From an uncultured Eubacteriales bacterium (GTDB taxonomy: Bacteria; Bacillota; Clostridia; Christensenellales; Borkfalkiaceae): DNA of 64,000 bases. Made by a program: the position numbers and the translations under genes. Shown piece by piece: positions 50,801-59,809 of this stretch (position 1 is the first letter of the stretch; each line of letters begins with the position of its first letter). Below the pieces are notes generated by a model. The model ran no database searches. It was not told the DNA's origin and was given only the letters and a program-made list of their open reading frames with translations. The stretch is taken from assembly GCA_905207235.1 (NCBI GenBank), contig CAJLKN010000009.1, positions 1 to 64,000 on the forward strand. Direction: 5' to 3'.

Positions 50801-53800
50801 TATCTTTTCGACGCCTTCGAAGCCATCGACCTCACCGACGTTCTGGGCGGTTCGTACCGCTTGTCCCTTTCGCTCAACGGCTCAAACAGCAATATAGAGC
50901 AGATTAAAAACGTTCTCGTCAACGCGGATATTTACCTTTCGCAATACGACGGCGAAAACATTCTCGAAACGGACGTATGGCTCAACATCAATTCTGTCGA
51001 GGTGCGGTTTGATATAATCGTGCGCGGCGGAAATATTTACGCCTCGGTTACAAACATAACGGGTAAAGAGATACCTCACCTCAAAATTAAGACTACGGCA
51101 GACAGCCTTTACAGCCTCCTTTCCGACCTCGTGGATACGGCAGTGCAAAGCGGCGTTCTCGGCGGAGGCAAATCGTCTTCGCTCAGTCAGTCGTCCCTCG
51201 CCGCGGGCAAAGCGACGGCGACCGATTTCATTTACAGCCTTGTAAACTTCGATTTCGACGGCGCGTTCGTCTGCGCGGAAGCGGGCGGCGTAAAGAGCGT
51301 TACCGTAGATCTGGACAACGTCCTTTCGCAGTTCGGCATATCCGCACCTGCGGTCGGCAGCGTAATGGCAAGCGTAAGCGGCACTTCGATCAGCGCGAGC
51401 GCGATGAGCGGCGGAAGGGAGTGGCTTTCGATAACTTCGGGAACGGAGAAAAAAGATTATTCTTCCTTCAACCCCGATGAATACATAGATTTCTCCTCCG
51501 TTACGGCTTTGCCCGTCATAGACATATTAAATCTGTTGAACAGCGAAAATCTCCGCATTTCGTTAGGCTTCGATGCGAACGACCTCAAAATAAATGCGAC
51601 AGCTTACCTCAACATTTCGGGGCTTGCGGCTTCGGTCGAGGCGGATATAGCCTATACATACTGCGACATGCCCATTTCCGCCTCGGTTGCGGCCTATTAC
51701 GACGGCGAAGGCGGAGTTTACCTGCACGTAACAAAGTTGCAGGGCAAAGATTACAAGCTGGGCGTCTTCTGCGACGTAAACGAGATGTCGGAGGCGGTTT
51801 CCAACCTTCTTGCGGCTTTGCAGTTCGAAGCGACGGGCGGAGGCATATTCAACGTTGCAAATGCCGACGTCAGCCAGATAGTAACCAACGCGCTCTCCGC
51901 GCAATATTCACTCATTTTCTCGGGCGTATATGCCGATAAAAACGGACTGGGCGTCAATATCGACGGCGACAAACTGCTTTCCGAACTCGGGCTCGATCTT
52001 GGTCTTGCGCTCGGACAGATAAAACTTAATTATGTTTCAGGCGGCAACGGCGGAAGTTTAACCCTTTCCGCGCCGCAAACGGGACTTTCGATAAATGTTG
52101 AGGGCAGCGCGCAAGTTCCTCAAAATTCCTCGTACGATTGTTTCGACTTCACAAGCCTCATAAATATGGTAACGTCTGTTATAGAGGGAAAGACTTTCGT
52201 CGTTTCCGCGGCGTTTGACGCGTCTGCCGCTTCGGGTGTGCTTCCCGAACAGCTTTCGCCCCTCACAGCCTCGCTCGAAGCGTATGTAAAAATCGGTTCG
52301 GCGCCCAGAGCGCAAGCCGACCTCAACGTAAGCTACGAAAGGGAGGGCAAGAAGTTAACTTTAAGCCTTTCGGCATACTACGAACTTTCCTCCGTCGGCG
52401 ATTACAAATACAACAACGTATACCTCACGGTAAACAGCATAAACGGCAAGAGCACGAACATCTCTGTAATGTGCGAAGTTTCCGAACTTGTTTCTGCCGT
52501 GCAACAGCTTATAAGCGCAATCGACGCGCAGTCGTCCTTAATAGCTTCGCTTCCTTCGCTCGGCGATGACTCGGCGGATGTCATAGCGGCGCTTTTGTCC
52601 GTCGATTTCGGAACGCTCGTAAAAGAGCTTTCGTCCGATGCGACGCGCCTGCACGCGGTTATAGGGCTCGACGAGCTTCTCGGCGCGCTCTCGCCCGAAC
52701 TTTCGCTCGGGCTGGGCGATCTGGAATTTAATTACACTTCGGCAAACCGCGCCGAGGCGCTGCTTCCCGCCCTCGGGCTTTCGGCAAACGTTTATTGCGC
52801 GGAAAAGGAACATTCCTTCGACATTCCCGCAAAGGACTACCTCGATTTAACCGACCTCGTCAATACGGTAACGGCAGTATGGGGAGAGGTGGAAAATATA
52901 GTAAGTTCGCAGTCGCTCGCATTTGAAATAGGCGAGGACGCGCCCGCTTACATAACGGTTGACGGCATAACCGCTTCCGTCAGCGGCAGGGGCGAAATAA
53001 GCTGGCTTGCAGGCTCGCGCAGTGTTGCGCTCGACCTCGCTGTCGCGATAGGCGAAACGGGCAGAGACGTACTTTCTGTAAAAGTCGTGTATAACGCCGA
53101 CACTTCGGATAATCAGCCGATAGCTGTTATCGCGCTCAACAATGTCGCGCTCGAAATTTATCGTTCGGATATTGAGGGCGTAAGCGACAAGATATCTTCG
53201 ATTATTTCAGCAATATCTCCCATACTCGGAGTGCAGGCGGAGGGCTCAAAGGAAGTTTCGGCTGCCGCGCCTCAGACAATGACTTACAACACGACGGACG
53301 AAGTTATTTACGCCGTGCTTTCAGTTCTTTCGGACGGCGGCTGGACAGATATCCTCGATAAAATGACCCTTTCGACCGACGGAAAGTCCTTGGCTTTGAG
53401 CATACTTTCCGACAGTGCGGCGAGCATAGAAATTTCTGCCGAAGACGGTCTCGCGCTCTCGTGGCAGGCGCTTTATTCAAACGGCGGCGCACAGTTTGCT
53501 ACGGGCGCAAAGGTTTATGTCGGCGCTTCTTCGGGAACGCTTGCGGGCGAAATTTCCTCCGCAGTCCGCGGCGACGGATACATTCTTTCGACCTCTGACG
53601 GTCAGGGCGGCACATCGTTCATAAAGCTCGTTTACGATTACCTCTTCGAAGCCCTTCGTTTGGTTTCCGTCGATAATATCCTCGGTTCAGACGTTTACAA
53701 CGTAACATTCGAACTCGATGGTTCGCGCACGTATATCCCCGAACTTAACGATGTTTTCGTGCATGCGGAAACGTATGTCAGAAATTCTTCGGGCGGCGTT

Positions 53801-56800
53801 GCAATGCAGAGCCAATTTGACTTCAACGTCAAAGGCGTCGTGGTAAAAGCGGGAATAATAATGGAAAATACCGCCGGCGAAACGCGCTTCTATGTAACGC
53901 TCACACAGGTCGGCGACGTAGTTTTAAACGGGCTAAAAGTTTACCTTTCACAGTCAACTCTCTACGAAACGGTAAACGCGCTCGTTTCGATAGTCTGCGA
54001 TACCGATATTTTAAGCAATGTAGTTTCTATGTTCTCTCCCGAGCAGGCTCAGGCGGCTAAGATGTCGGCACTCGCGCTCGACGAGGGCGCAAAGACGACG
54101 GTAACCGACGTGCTCTGTTCGCTTCTCACCGCCGATTTAAGCTCGGCTTTCGCGGCGGTAACCGACGGCGGAGTAACAAACGCCTGCGTCGATCTGGACG
54201 CGCTCATAAACTGCCTCGGTCTCGACCTCGGCTATTCGCTCGGTTCTGCGGACCTCACAATCAATCACAACACCCACGCAATGTCAACTTCCGCAAAGGC
54301 GGACGGCATGGAGGGATATTGGCTTACGCTCACCTCGCGCAGATTGAGCGAAAGTCAGATAACTTCGCTCGACTACGAGCTTTCGTCTGTCGATAAGACG
54401 CAGTACATCGACCTCGCGTTTCTGCCTTCGCTCGTCGAAGACGTCAAAAACAGCGCGACGGACGACAACGGCAGCATGTACGAAAGCCTTACATTCCGCG
54501 GCACAATCGAAATAGACGTCGTGTCTATCCTCAAAATAAGCATAAGCAACCTGACGGTTACCGTAAACCTCGACGCGGATAACTTCTATTTTGCGCTTCA
54601 GGGCAATCTTTCGGGACAGATGGTCAAGAGCAGAGCGATTGGACTTACCTATCAGAACGGTTATCTGACGCTCTATCGCGGCGACAACGGCGGCGAGTAC
54701 CGCGTAATGACGTTCGAGTATTTCCTCGACAACATGTTCGCTTCGGGCGATGAAAGCACGCTCAACTGGCTGCTCGGCGCAAACAACACTATATGGAACT
54801 TAGTGGGCACGTTCGTGCCCGAAGTAAGTTCGGGACTGACGACGCCGGATGATGTATATCTCTATTCCCGCGAAAGTCAGACGGTCGGTTCGGAGGTTGC
54901 GGTTTCCGACTATATCAACGCCGCTCACGCATTGATAGGCGGCAGCGAAAAACTGCTCTTCCAGTCGTCCGAAAGCGGCGTCAACGACCTTATAAATGCC
55001 CTTTCGCTCGCGGGCGAAAAAGATTACTATGCGTTCGATATCAATGCGAGAATGCTCACCGACGGCGTTCTTACAAAGCTCGGCGCGGCAATACTCCGCG
55101 ACGGCAACGGCGCGGGTATGACGGGCATAAAGGCTTACGGCTCGATAAGCGGCTACGTCGATTTCACGCTCAATCTTTCCTATACCGAAAACGACACCGC
55201 GCCCTGCACAAGCCATTTCAATGCTGTAAGCGAAGGCTTTGCATCGGCTGCACAGAACGGTCAGATAACCGACGGTATAAACGGCATATTCGGCTGCTAC
55301 AACTCGGCGGACGGCTCTGTCAGATTCTCGTATCTGCTCACGCCTTATACGCTCAAAGTTGTGGGCGCGGACGGAAATATAACCGAAATGATCGTGCGCG
55401 AGGGCTCAACCGTTTACCTTTACGACAACGCGTTCCCCGCATACACCGACGAAAGCAAACAGTTCAGATTGCTCTATTCGCTCACGCAGGGCGGCGAGCC
55501 CGTGCAGTCGTTTGTAATGAGCGGCGACACCACGATATGGGCGTTAAAGCGCAAGGCAGTTGAACTTAGCGTTATAAACAGCGGCAGCGCACCGGGGTTT
55601 GTATATTCATCTTATGTCGGCGATACACTGCCCGAACATTTCGACGGCTATGCGACGCTCGAAAGTTTCGCCTTTGCCGACGGCACTCTGTGCGCGGGCA
55701 CGACGGTAACGGAAAATACGCCTGTAACTATTTACGGCAAATACGAACTCGCTTCCTGTACGCAGGACTACATTAATTACACGTTCAACGCCGACGACGG
55801 CAGCTACCATGTTACGGGGCTCGCGGCGGGATATGTTCAGTACTATGTCAACGGCAACCGCACGATAGTCATTGCCGATTACATAAACGGTCTGCCCGTT
55901 TCAATGATTGATAAAGGCGCGTTCGCAAACAACAACGTCGACGCCGACGGCAATGTGGATGCCACAAAGTCGGTTAAAAACGTAATCGTTCCCGCAACGG
56001 TTAAAACGGTGGGCGAAAGCGCGTTTGCAAACAATGTGGGCATGCAGTCGGTTGTATTCCTTGCCGAAAGCGTTCATCTCAACGGCTCGGGCGACACGGA
56101 TAGCAGCACGTATCCTTTCTATGGTTGTTCGTCTTATGCAACCGATATCGATGTTGGCGGCAACAAGGGCAACGAAATAACCGACTTAAATATCTACTAT
56201 AACCAAATTACCGCGCAGGATAATAAGTGGAATATCTTACGCTGCGTATCAAAGGTAATCAAGTTCCGCTTCTATATAGGCGAAAACGGCGGCTCGCTCA
56301 ACGGCGCAGGCAGCTGGATTTATGCCGAAATTTCCGTAAACAACCAAACCGAGTTCAATATAGAGGACGAAGTAAAGGCGTATGTTGCCGACGGGCTCAA
56401 TAAAAACGTTGACTTCGCTTACGTGCAGTCGGCGCTTCAAACCGTCGCAGACAGGTACACTTCTTCGCAGTACGGCGCGATAGGATATTATGTCGTTTCG
56501 TTAAATGCTCAGAAGGGCGCGGACGGCGTAACCCGAGTAAACGTTGAACTTACGGCTTCCGCCGACGCATGGTATAAATTAACAGTAAACAAGGGCGCGG
56601 CGAGCAACGTCGCTCTTTCGGGGGACATAAGGGAGTTCGACGGCGCAACCTATGCAAGGGGAGAGGTAACTTTCACCGCCGAAAATATCATGACGGGTTA
56701 CGACTTTGTAAGTTTTACCGACGGAAAGTCAGAAATTTACACAAACCCCGCTACATTCTCCGTCAACGCAATAACTTCCGTAGTCGCGCAATTTGAAGCA

Positions 56801-57520
56801 AACATAAGCTATGTAAATGTTATCAGCGCAACCGATTTCAACTATGCGGGCGCGCAGTACGGCGCGAGCGCGGAGGGCGTTTCCATAGCTGTCGCTCTCG
56901 ATGAAAACGGAGCGCTTCTGCCCGCAGATCCCGCGGCGGAAGGTTACGAATTTCTTGGCTGGGCGAGCGTTGATGGCGGTCAGATGAGCTTTACTTCCAT
57001 GACCGACGCTTCGGTTACTTACTACGCCGTATGGGGCGGAGCAAAGGAGGGCATAACCTATTCAATTCAGACGTCTGGCACTTCCGTAAATACTCCCGCA
57101 ATCTCGGCGGGAAGTTTCGAAAACTGGTATTCTTCCGCAGACTATGCCGAGGTCATATCTTCTTCGTTGTCGGTTGAAAATACCATATTCCACGCAAGAA
57201 GACAGTACAGCTTCACCTACGGAATAAGCGGAAGCGGCACGCAGTTCCAGGATACAAGGGAAATGTCGTCAAACGAGTATAAGTTGTCTTACAGCAAGAC
57301 TATGACGCTTAAAGAGGGGCAAATTCTCACCATTGAAAGGACTAACGATAAGCACGATATCGTGTTGTTTGTAGACGGCGAGCAGTACACAACCCTCAAA
57401 CTCGTCAAGTTCAATATCATATTCAGTATTCATTACACATTCAAGGATGATTATTTTGCAAACGGCGAAGTATTAACGATAGTTCCCGTCGATAACGCAG
57501 AATACACCTTTAAATACTGA
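47819..57520 (+). CDS. Giant repeat-containing lipoprotein (3233 residues)
   Basis: Signal peptide with lipobox LSAC (Cys28), so probably lipid-anchored on the outer face of the membrane. The N-terminal 500 residues are Tyr/Ser/Asp-rich beta. Residues of about 537-2190 hold large repeats: a unit of about 240 residues occurs three times (starting near 540, 1242, 1455) and a unit of about 450 occurs twice (near 781 and 1699), with shared phrases such as KLVYDYLFEAL and KVIYDYLFDAF. From about 2640, a BspA-type leucine-rich segment (VPATVKTVGESAFANN) and a Listeria-Bacteroides repeat (GYEFLGWASVDGG, TYYAVW) follow. No enzyme motif or sortase signal. Shine-Dalgarno gagagg is 12 nt from ATG. Probably an adhesin or carbohydrate-binding surface protein. 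Confidence 0.8.
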   Translation: MKKFFKSVTAAALVAAGAASFTLGLSACAGKTQSTERPTNVDITKTEAPKDGSLPTAHSAAENLSYIAYVLDAQSQYHCYTYTVTSAAIATQYTKSYKDYRDGVTISSDITYSSMVKSGSQACFVEGENGPEAYMRFSSAPSADTTHLTANWSQDAPVHYGEQAYLYTYGLFQTELTNYIINADTIAESGEVKANGDGTYTQSVMLDPIASTYYYQFGMKTRGGLSGYPEFQSVSLSFTFDGEWRILSMDIDEVSLVNKGVTVTSVSKSRVEYSYDDASFDEQHFDFYDSYFRQYVGDDTLEEGGDYEEEMTIDLTSVLSNGFSKIMDGGQQFQITAELGQNRYVGYIFVALDLADPLNSLQLKLSLGKTLEEQGFYLEYAQGQAEAYYGEDFALNVNIAALKPIIEQFTDWADGLNSALSSLTSEGEEGSAALSSDALSDLMNIMQLEVQGENARIVLKTDDLLGLGIGVDIQLFFGIGEKDITFHGASIKGLSFGGSGIDLALSLTTTTAPVIDRESTSASADLADYAADIYNLLSSDLIKVDIALDGNSQAVNISALKGLSVSASAYVDIDGITVGADINISYKRGADAISAQVKAYYDYDASSANYGRLIIEVSSINGKTTDIGAVCDISEVAEAVPALLSLAGLQTDIFSAQSVVPSQVADIINSVLSCDLSDLIGELYADKAQIKAAVNIDDLLSALSVNTGVEFGYCRLVYTAGGDNGGNLSAALPAMGLSLDVSGADGGISLPDTEGYLNVSDMINVVTNAWSSVEDIISRGRITLEIAQGEAYITYGGATLSVDGAVSADWNEGSQSVALDLNVRLASNGSAVTRVQLVYDKNCGSSRPLIRLALNGAAMDIYSADIESALGQISDISTALSPARTGTDEQEQLFALVFGILSDGSWVDVLNKMTLSSDGQSVVLSYLSEAAAEVKVDTFGGLALSLGLNYGGLDAAAKVSVGQGDIFDEVYAQIGTYNPVSTAQGGSFVKVIYDYLFDAFEAIDLTDVLGGSYRLSLSLNGSNSNIEQIKNVLVNADIYLSQYDGENILETDVWLNINSVEVRFDIIVRGGNIYASVTNITGKEIPHLKIKTTADSLYSLLSDLVDTAVQSGVLGGGKSSSLSQSSLAAGKATATDFIYSLVNFDFDGAFVCAEAGGVKSVTVDLDNVLSQFGISAPAVGSVMASVSGTSISASAMSGGREWLSITSGTEKKDYSSFNPDEYIDFSSVTALPVIDILNLLNSENLRISLGFDANDLKINATAYLNISGLAASVEADIAYTYCDMPISASVAAYYDGEGGVYLHVTKLQGKDYKLGVFCDVNEMSEAVSNLLAALQFEATGGGIFNVANADVSQIVTNALSAQYSLIFSGVYADKNGLGVNIDGDKLLSELGLDLGLALGQIKLNYVSGGNGGSLTLSAPQTGLSINVEGSAQVPQNSSYDCFDFTSLINMVTSVIEGKTFVVSAAFDASAASGVLPEQLSPLTASLEAYVKIGSAPRAQADLNVSYEREGKKLTLSLSAYYELSSVGDYKYNNVYLTVNSINGKSTNISVMCEVSELVSAVQQLISAIDAQSSLIASLPSLGDDSADVIAALLSVDFGTLVKELSSDATRLHAVIGLDELLGALSPELSLGLGDLEFNYTSANRAEALLPALGLSANVYCAEKEHSFDIPAKDYLDLTDLVNTVTAVWGEVENIVSSQSLAFEIGEDAPAYITVDGITASVSGRGEISWLAGSRSVALDLAVAIGETGRDVLSVKVVYNADTSDNQPIAVIALNNVALEIYRSDIEGVSDKISSIISAISPILGVQAEGSKEVSAAAPQTMTYNTTDEVIYAVLSVLSDGGWTDILDKMTLSTDGKSLALSILSDSAASIEISAEDGLALSWQALYSNGGAQFATGAKVYVGASSGTLAGEISSAVRGDGYILSTSDGQGGTSFIKLVYDYLFEALRLVSVDNILGSDVYNVTFELDGSRTYIPELNDVFVHAETYVRNSSGGVAMQSQFDFNVKGVVVKAGIIMENTAGETRFYVTLTQVGDVVLNGLKVYLSQSTLYETVNALVSIVCDTDILSNVVSMFSPEQAQAAKMSALALDEGAKTTVTDVLCSLLTADLSSAFAAVTDGGVTNACVDLDALINCLGLDLGYSLGSADLTINHNTHAMSTSAKADGMEGYWLTLTSRRLSESQITSLDYELSSVDKTQYIDLAFLPSLVEDVKNSATDDNGSMYESLTFRGTIEIDVVSILKISISNLTVTVNLDADNFYFALQGNLSGQMVKSRAIGLTYQNGYLTLYRGDNGGEYRVMTFEYFLDNMFASGDESTLNWLLGANNTIWNLVGTFVPEVSSGLTTPDDVYLYSRESQTVGSEVAVSDYINAAHALIGGSEKLLFQSSESGVNDLINALSLAGEKDYYAFDINARMLTDGVLTKLGAAILRDGNGAGMTGIKAYGSISGYVDFTLNLSYTENDTAPCTSHFNAVSEGFASAAQNGQITDGINGIFGCYNSADGSVRFSYLLTPYTLKVVGADGNITEMIVREGSTVYLYDNAFPAYTDESKQFRLLYSLTQGGEPVQSFVMSGDTTIWALKRKAVELSVINSGSAPGFVYSSYVGDTLPEHFDGYATLESFAFADGTLCAGTTVTENTPVTIYGKYELASCTQDYINYTFNADDGSYHVTGLAAGYVQYYVNGNRTIVIADYINGLPVSMIDKGAFANNNVDADGNVDATKSVKNVIVPATVKTVGESAFANNVGMQSVVFLAESVHLNGSGDTDSSTYPFYGCSSYATDIDVGGNKGNEITDLNIYYNQITAQDNKWNILRCVSKVIKFRFYIGENGGSLNGAGSWIYAEISVNNQTEFNIEDEVKAYVADGLNKNVDFAYVQSALQTVADRYTSSQYGAIGYYVVSLNAQKGADGVTRVNVELTASADAWYKLTVNKGAASNVALSGDIREFDGATYARGEVTFTAENIMTGYDFVSFTDGKSEIYTNPATFSVNAITSVVAQFEANISYVNVISATDFNYAGAQYGASAEGVSIAVALDENGALLPADPAAEGYEFLGWASVDGGQMSFTSMTDASVTYYAVWGGAKEGITYSIQTSGTSVNTPAISAGSFENWYSSADYAEVISSSLSVENTIFHARRQYSFTYGISGSGTQFQDTREMSSNEYKLSYSKTMTLKEGQILTIERTNDKHDIVLFVDGEQYTTLKLVKFNIIFSIHYTFKDDYFANGEVLTIVPVDNAEYTFKY
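49427..54389 (+). repeat. Internal protein repeats of the giant lipoprotein
   Basis: Three diverged copies of a beta-rich unit start near 49430, 51545 and 52185; two diverged copies of a longer unit start near 50161 and 52915 (2757 nt apart). Matching phrases include AVCDISEVAEAV / FCDVNEMSEAV / MCEVSELVSAV, and NKMTLSSDGQSVVLSYLSEA / DKMTLSTDGKSLALSILSDS. Copies differ too much to recombine easily, so the duplication is old. Confidence 0.75.
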
Positions 57521-57537
57521 TTGCGCACAGCTTTAAT

Positions 57538-57576
57538 AAAAGCGCGCCGACGGCAAAAGCCGTCGGCGCGCTTTTT
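57538..57576 (+). terminator. Rho-independent terminator of the giant lipoprotein gene
   Basis: A perfect 17-bp stem (57538-57554 with 57559-57575), aaaa loop, T-run at the end. Confidence 0.93.
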
Positions 57577-57622
57577 ATCGTTAAAAACAATGTTTGAAAC
57601 CACCCTCGCGCACGCGAATTCA

Positions 57623-57651
57623 GTATATAAAGCGCGGCAGGTTCATAAATT
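57623..57651 (+). promoter_or_regulatory. Possible SigE-like promoter of yqfC
   Basis: GTATATA (57623-57629), 14 bp, CATAAATT (57644-57651) resembles the mother-cell SigE consensus (ATATT, 14-15 bp, CATACAnT) with mismatches. It lies 5 nt before ATG 57657, so the mRNA would be almost leaderless. No sigma-A promoter is seen. Confidence 0.35.
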
Positions 57652-57656
57652 AAAAT

Positions 57657-57902
57657 ATGGAATTTCTCAATCAAATTTTAAAGGAAGCGGGGGCGGATAC
57701 GCTCGCCGCGTTTACTGTCGTGCCCTCTTTCGGGGCATATTTCAAAAGCGTCAGGGGCGTGGCGGAGTACACGCCTTCAAAAATAGTCATAAGGGTGGGA
57801 AAGAGCGTCATAACCGTAACGGGCGAAAAGCTGTGTATAGGCGAATACGGCGGCGGGGATCTGTTCGTCCGCGGCGACGTGAGCGGCGTTGCGATAGAGT
57901 GA
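57657..57902 (+). CDS. yqfC: Sporulation protein YqfC (YabP/YqfC family)
   Basis: 81 residues, a small all-beta protein of the YabP/YqfC family. GEYGGGDLFVRGDVSGVAIE at the end and the middle RVGKSVITVTGEKLCIGEY are typical. In Bacillus subtilis yqfC and yqfD are mother-cell (SigE) genes needed for spore engulfment-stage development. First gene of the cluster; 13 nt before yqfD. No clear Shine-Dalgarno. Confidence 0.85.
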   Translation: MEFLNQILKEAGADTLAAFTVVPSFGAYFKSVRGVAEYTPSKIVIRVGKSVITVTGEKLCIGEYGGGDLFVRGDVSGVAIE

Positions 57903-57915
57903 GGGAGGGACATAA

Positions 57916-58809
57916 ATGAAAAACCTTACGCGCGTGCGCGTTACGGCGACGGTCGAAACGGTCATAAAAAAACTTTCGAAAGCGCAGATACGCGTATTCA
58001 ACGTAGAAAAAAAGGGGGCATATACCCACTTTTTCGTCGGACACAATTACGTTGAAAAAGTTTTTGCAATTTTCTCACACCCGTGTTATAATATAGCCAT
58101 AACAAAAATCAGCCCCGTGCAGTCGCTTGTGCAAAGGCTGTGCTGGCGCATAGGCGCGGCGGTTGGTTGCGCGCTCTTTTTTGCCGCTGTAATTTTTTCG
58201 CAGTTTTGCGTTTTCAAAATACAGGTTGTGGGCAGCGGGGACTATCTTGCGCCGCAGGTCGAAGCCATTCTGGCTTCCTGCGGGGTGAGGGCGGGCTCTG
58301 TTTTTCCGGAAAGGGATTTTTCCGAGGCGGAGGCAAAGGTAATGGCTCTGCCGTCGGTAACTTTTTGTTCGTTTTCAAAGCGCGGTTTCGTTGTCGTTGC
58401 CGACGTCGAATGCAACGAGGAGGACGATCGCACCGCAAATTATTCTCCCCTTCGTTCGGACGTCGGGGGAGAGGTGGTAAAACTTATCTCCGTCTGCGGA
58501 ACGCCTCTCGTCTCGGTTGGCGATAAAGTCGGGCGCGGCGACGAACTAATAGGGGCTTACTACATAGCGGAGGATGGACAGGAAATTTCCTGTCTGTGCG
58601 TCGGGTATGCGGTTATTTCGGTCAGCGCAAGCGTCCTTTCGCGCGCCGAAAGCGAGAGCGACGAGGCGCTGGAAAATGCCTTTGCCGCAACGCGACTTTA
58701 CGGGGAAGACGCCGAGGTGCTCTCTTATACGGTAAAGACTACATCCGAAGGCGTAATTTACACCGTCGATTTCACTTATTTACATACGGTCAGCGTAAAT
58801 ATGCAATAA
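57916..58809 (+). CDS. yqfD: Sporulation protein YqfD
   Basis: 297 residues; Bacillus YqfD is about 398, so this is a shortened form. One transmembrane helix near 75-95 (IGAAVGCALFFAAVIFSQF), then the extracytoplasmic YqfD region (FKIQVVGSGDYLAPQVEAIL, GVRAGSVF), with cysteines in LASCGVRAG. Partner of YqfC by constant gene linkage. ATG 57916 follows gagggagg. Its presence suggests spore-forming ancestry, though not that this organism sporulates. Confidence 0.85.
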   Translation: MKNLTRVRVTATVETVIKKLSKAQIRVFNVEKKGAYTHFFVGHNYVEKVFAIFSHPCYNIAITKISPVQSLVQRLCWRIGAAVGCALFFAAVIFSQFCVFKIQVVGSGDYLAPQVEAILASCGVRAGSVFPERDFSEAEAKVMALPSVTFCSFSKRGFVVVADVECNEEDDRTANYSPLRSDVGGEVVKLISVCGTPLVSVGDKVGRGDELIGAYYIAEDGQEISCLCVGYAVISVSASVLSRAESESDEALENAFAATRLYGEDAEVLSYTVKTTSEGVIYTVDFTYLHTVSVNMQ

Positions 58810-58825
58810 TAATTGCGGAGAACTG

Positions 58826-59809
58826 ATGGATATATTCAGAAGAGTAAGTTTAAACAGCCTGTCAAAGCTGTCGAAAGTGCTTGGCACGTTCGACGAAAAT
58901 CTCAATACGCTCATGCACGAGCTCAGCGTAACCGTGCGCGTGGACGGAACGGACGTAATCATTTACGGCCCCGAGGAAAACGCGAGGATTGCCGCCGACG
59001 TTATTGAAAATTTATCTGTTCTCGCCGACGGCGACGAAAAGATTGATAAAGGCAGGGTAGTTTACTGTATAGAGCTTGCAAAAGAGGGCAAGGCGGGGGA
59101 CATTACAAAACTTTCGTCGGGCACGCTCACCATAACTTCGCGAGGCAAGCCCATAAAGTGCAAGACGATAGGTCAGCGCATTTATACCGACGCGATAAAA
59201 AACAATACGGTAGTTTTCGGCGTCGGACCTGCGGGCACGGGCAAAACCTATCTCGCCGTGTGCCTTGCGGTGCAGGCAATGAAGCAGAAGCAGGCGGACA
59301 AGATTATTCTGACCCGCCCCGCCGTCGAAGCGGGCGAAAAACTCGGCTTTCTTCCGGGCGATTTGCAGACCAAGGTCGATCCCTATCTCAGACCGCTTTA
59401 TGACGCCTTGCAGGAAATGCTCGGGCTCGAAACTTATACAAAACTCATGGAGCGCGGCTCTATAGAAATTGCTCCGCTGGCATATATGCGCGGACGAACG
59501 CTTTCAAACGCGTTCATCATACTCGACGAAGCGCAGAATACAACGCGCGAGCAGATGAAGATGTTTTTGACCCGTCTCGGCGACGGAAGCAAGATGGTCA
59601 TAACGGGCGACATGACCCAGACTGACCTTCCCGAAGGCAAAAAGAGCGGGCTCATGCAGGCAACTAAGATACTGCACGGCATAAAGGGCGTGGAGGTCGT
59701 TTACCTCACCGCAAAGGACGTCGTGCGCAATCCCCTTGTAATGAATATCGTGCGCGCTTACGAAAACGCGGACGCAAACGCAAAAAACGATGAAAACAAG
59801 ACTGAGTAA
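58826..59809 (+). CDS. phoH: PhoH-like ATPase
   Basis: 327 residues. Walker A GPAGTGKT and Walker B FIILDEAQN, with the PhoH motifs ILTRPAVEAGEKLGFLPGD and ITGDMTQTDLP. A KH-like RNA-binding region precedes the ATPase. Cytoplasmic; linked in many bacteria with ybeY and probably part of RNA or ribosome quality control. ATG 58826 with ggag upstream. Overlaps the next gene by 20 nt. Confidence 0.92.
   Translation: MDIFRRVSLNSLSKLSKVLGTFDENLNTLMHELSVTVRVDGTDVIIYGPEENARIAADVIENLSVLADGDEKIDKGRVVYCIELAKEGKAGDITKLSSGTLTITSRGKPIKCKTIGQRIYTDAIKNNTVVFGVGPAGTGKTYLAVCLAVQAMKQKQADKIILTRPAVEAGEKLGFLPGDLQTKVDPYLRPLYDALQEMLGLETYTKLMERGSIEIAPLAYMRGRTLSNAFIILDEAQNTTREQMKMFLTRLGDGSKMVITGDMTQTDLPEGKKSGLMQATKILHGIKGVEVVYLTAKDVVRNPLVMNIVRAYENADANAKNDENKTE

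Noticed and set aside
49427..54389. Giant lipoprotein repeats as a sign of assembly error
   Set aside because: The copies are strongly diverged in sequence, so collapse or duplication by the assembler is unlikely.
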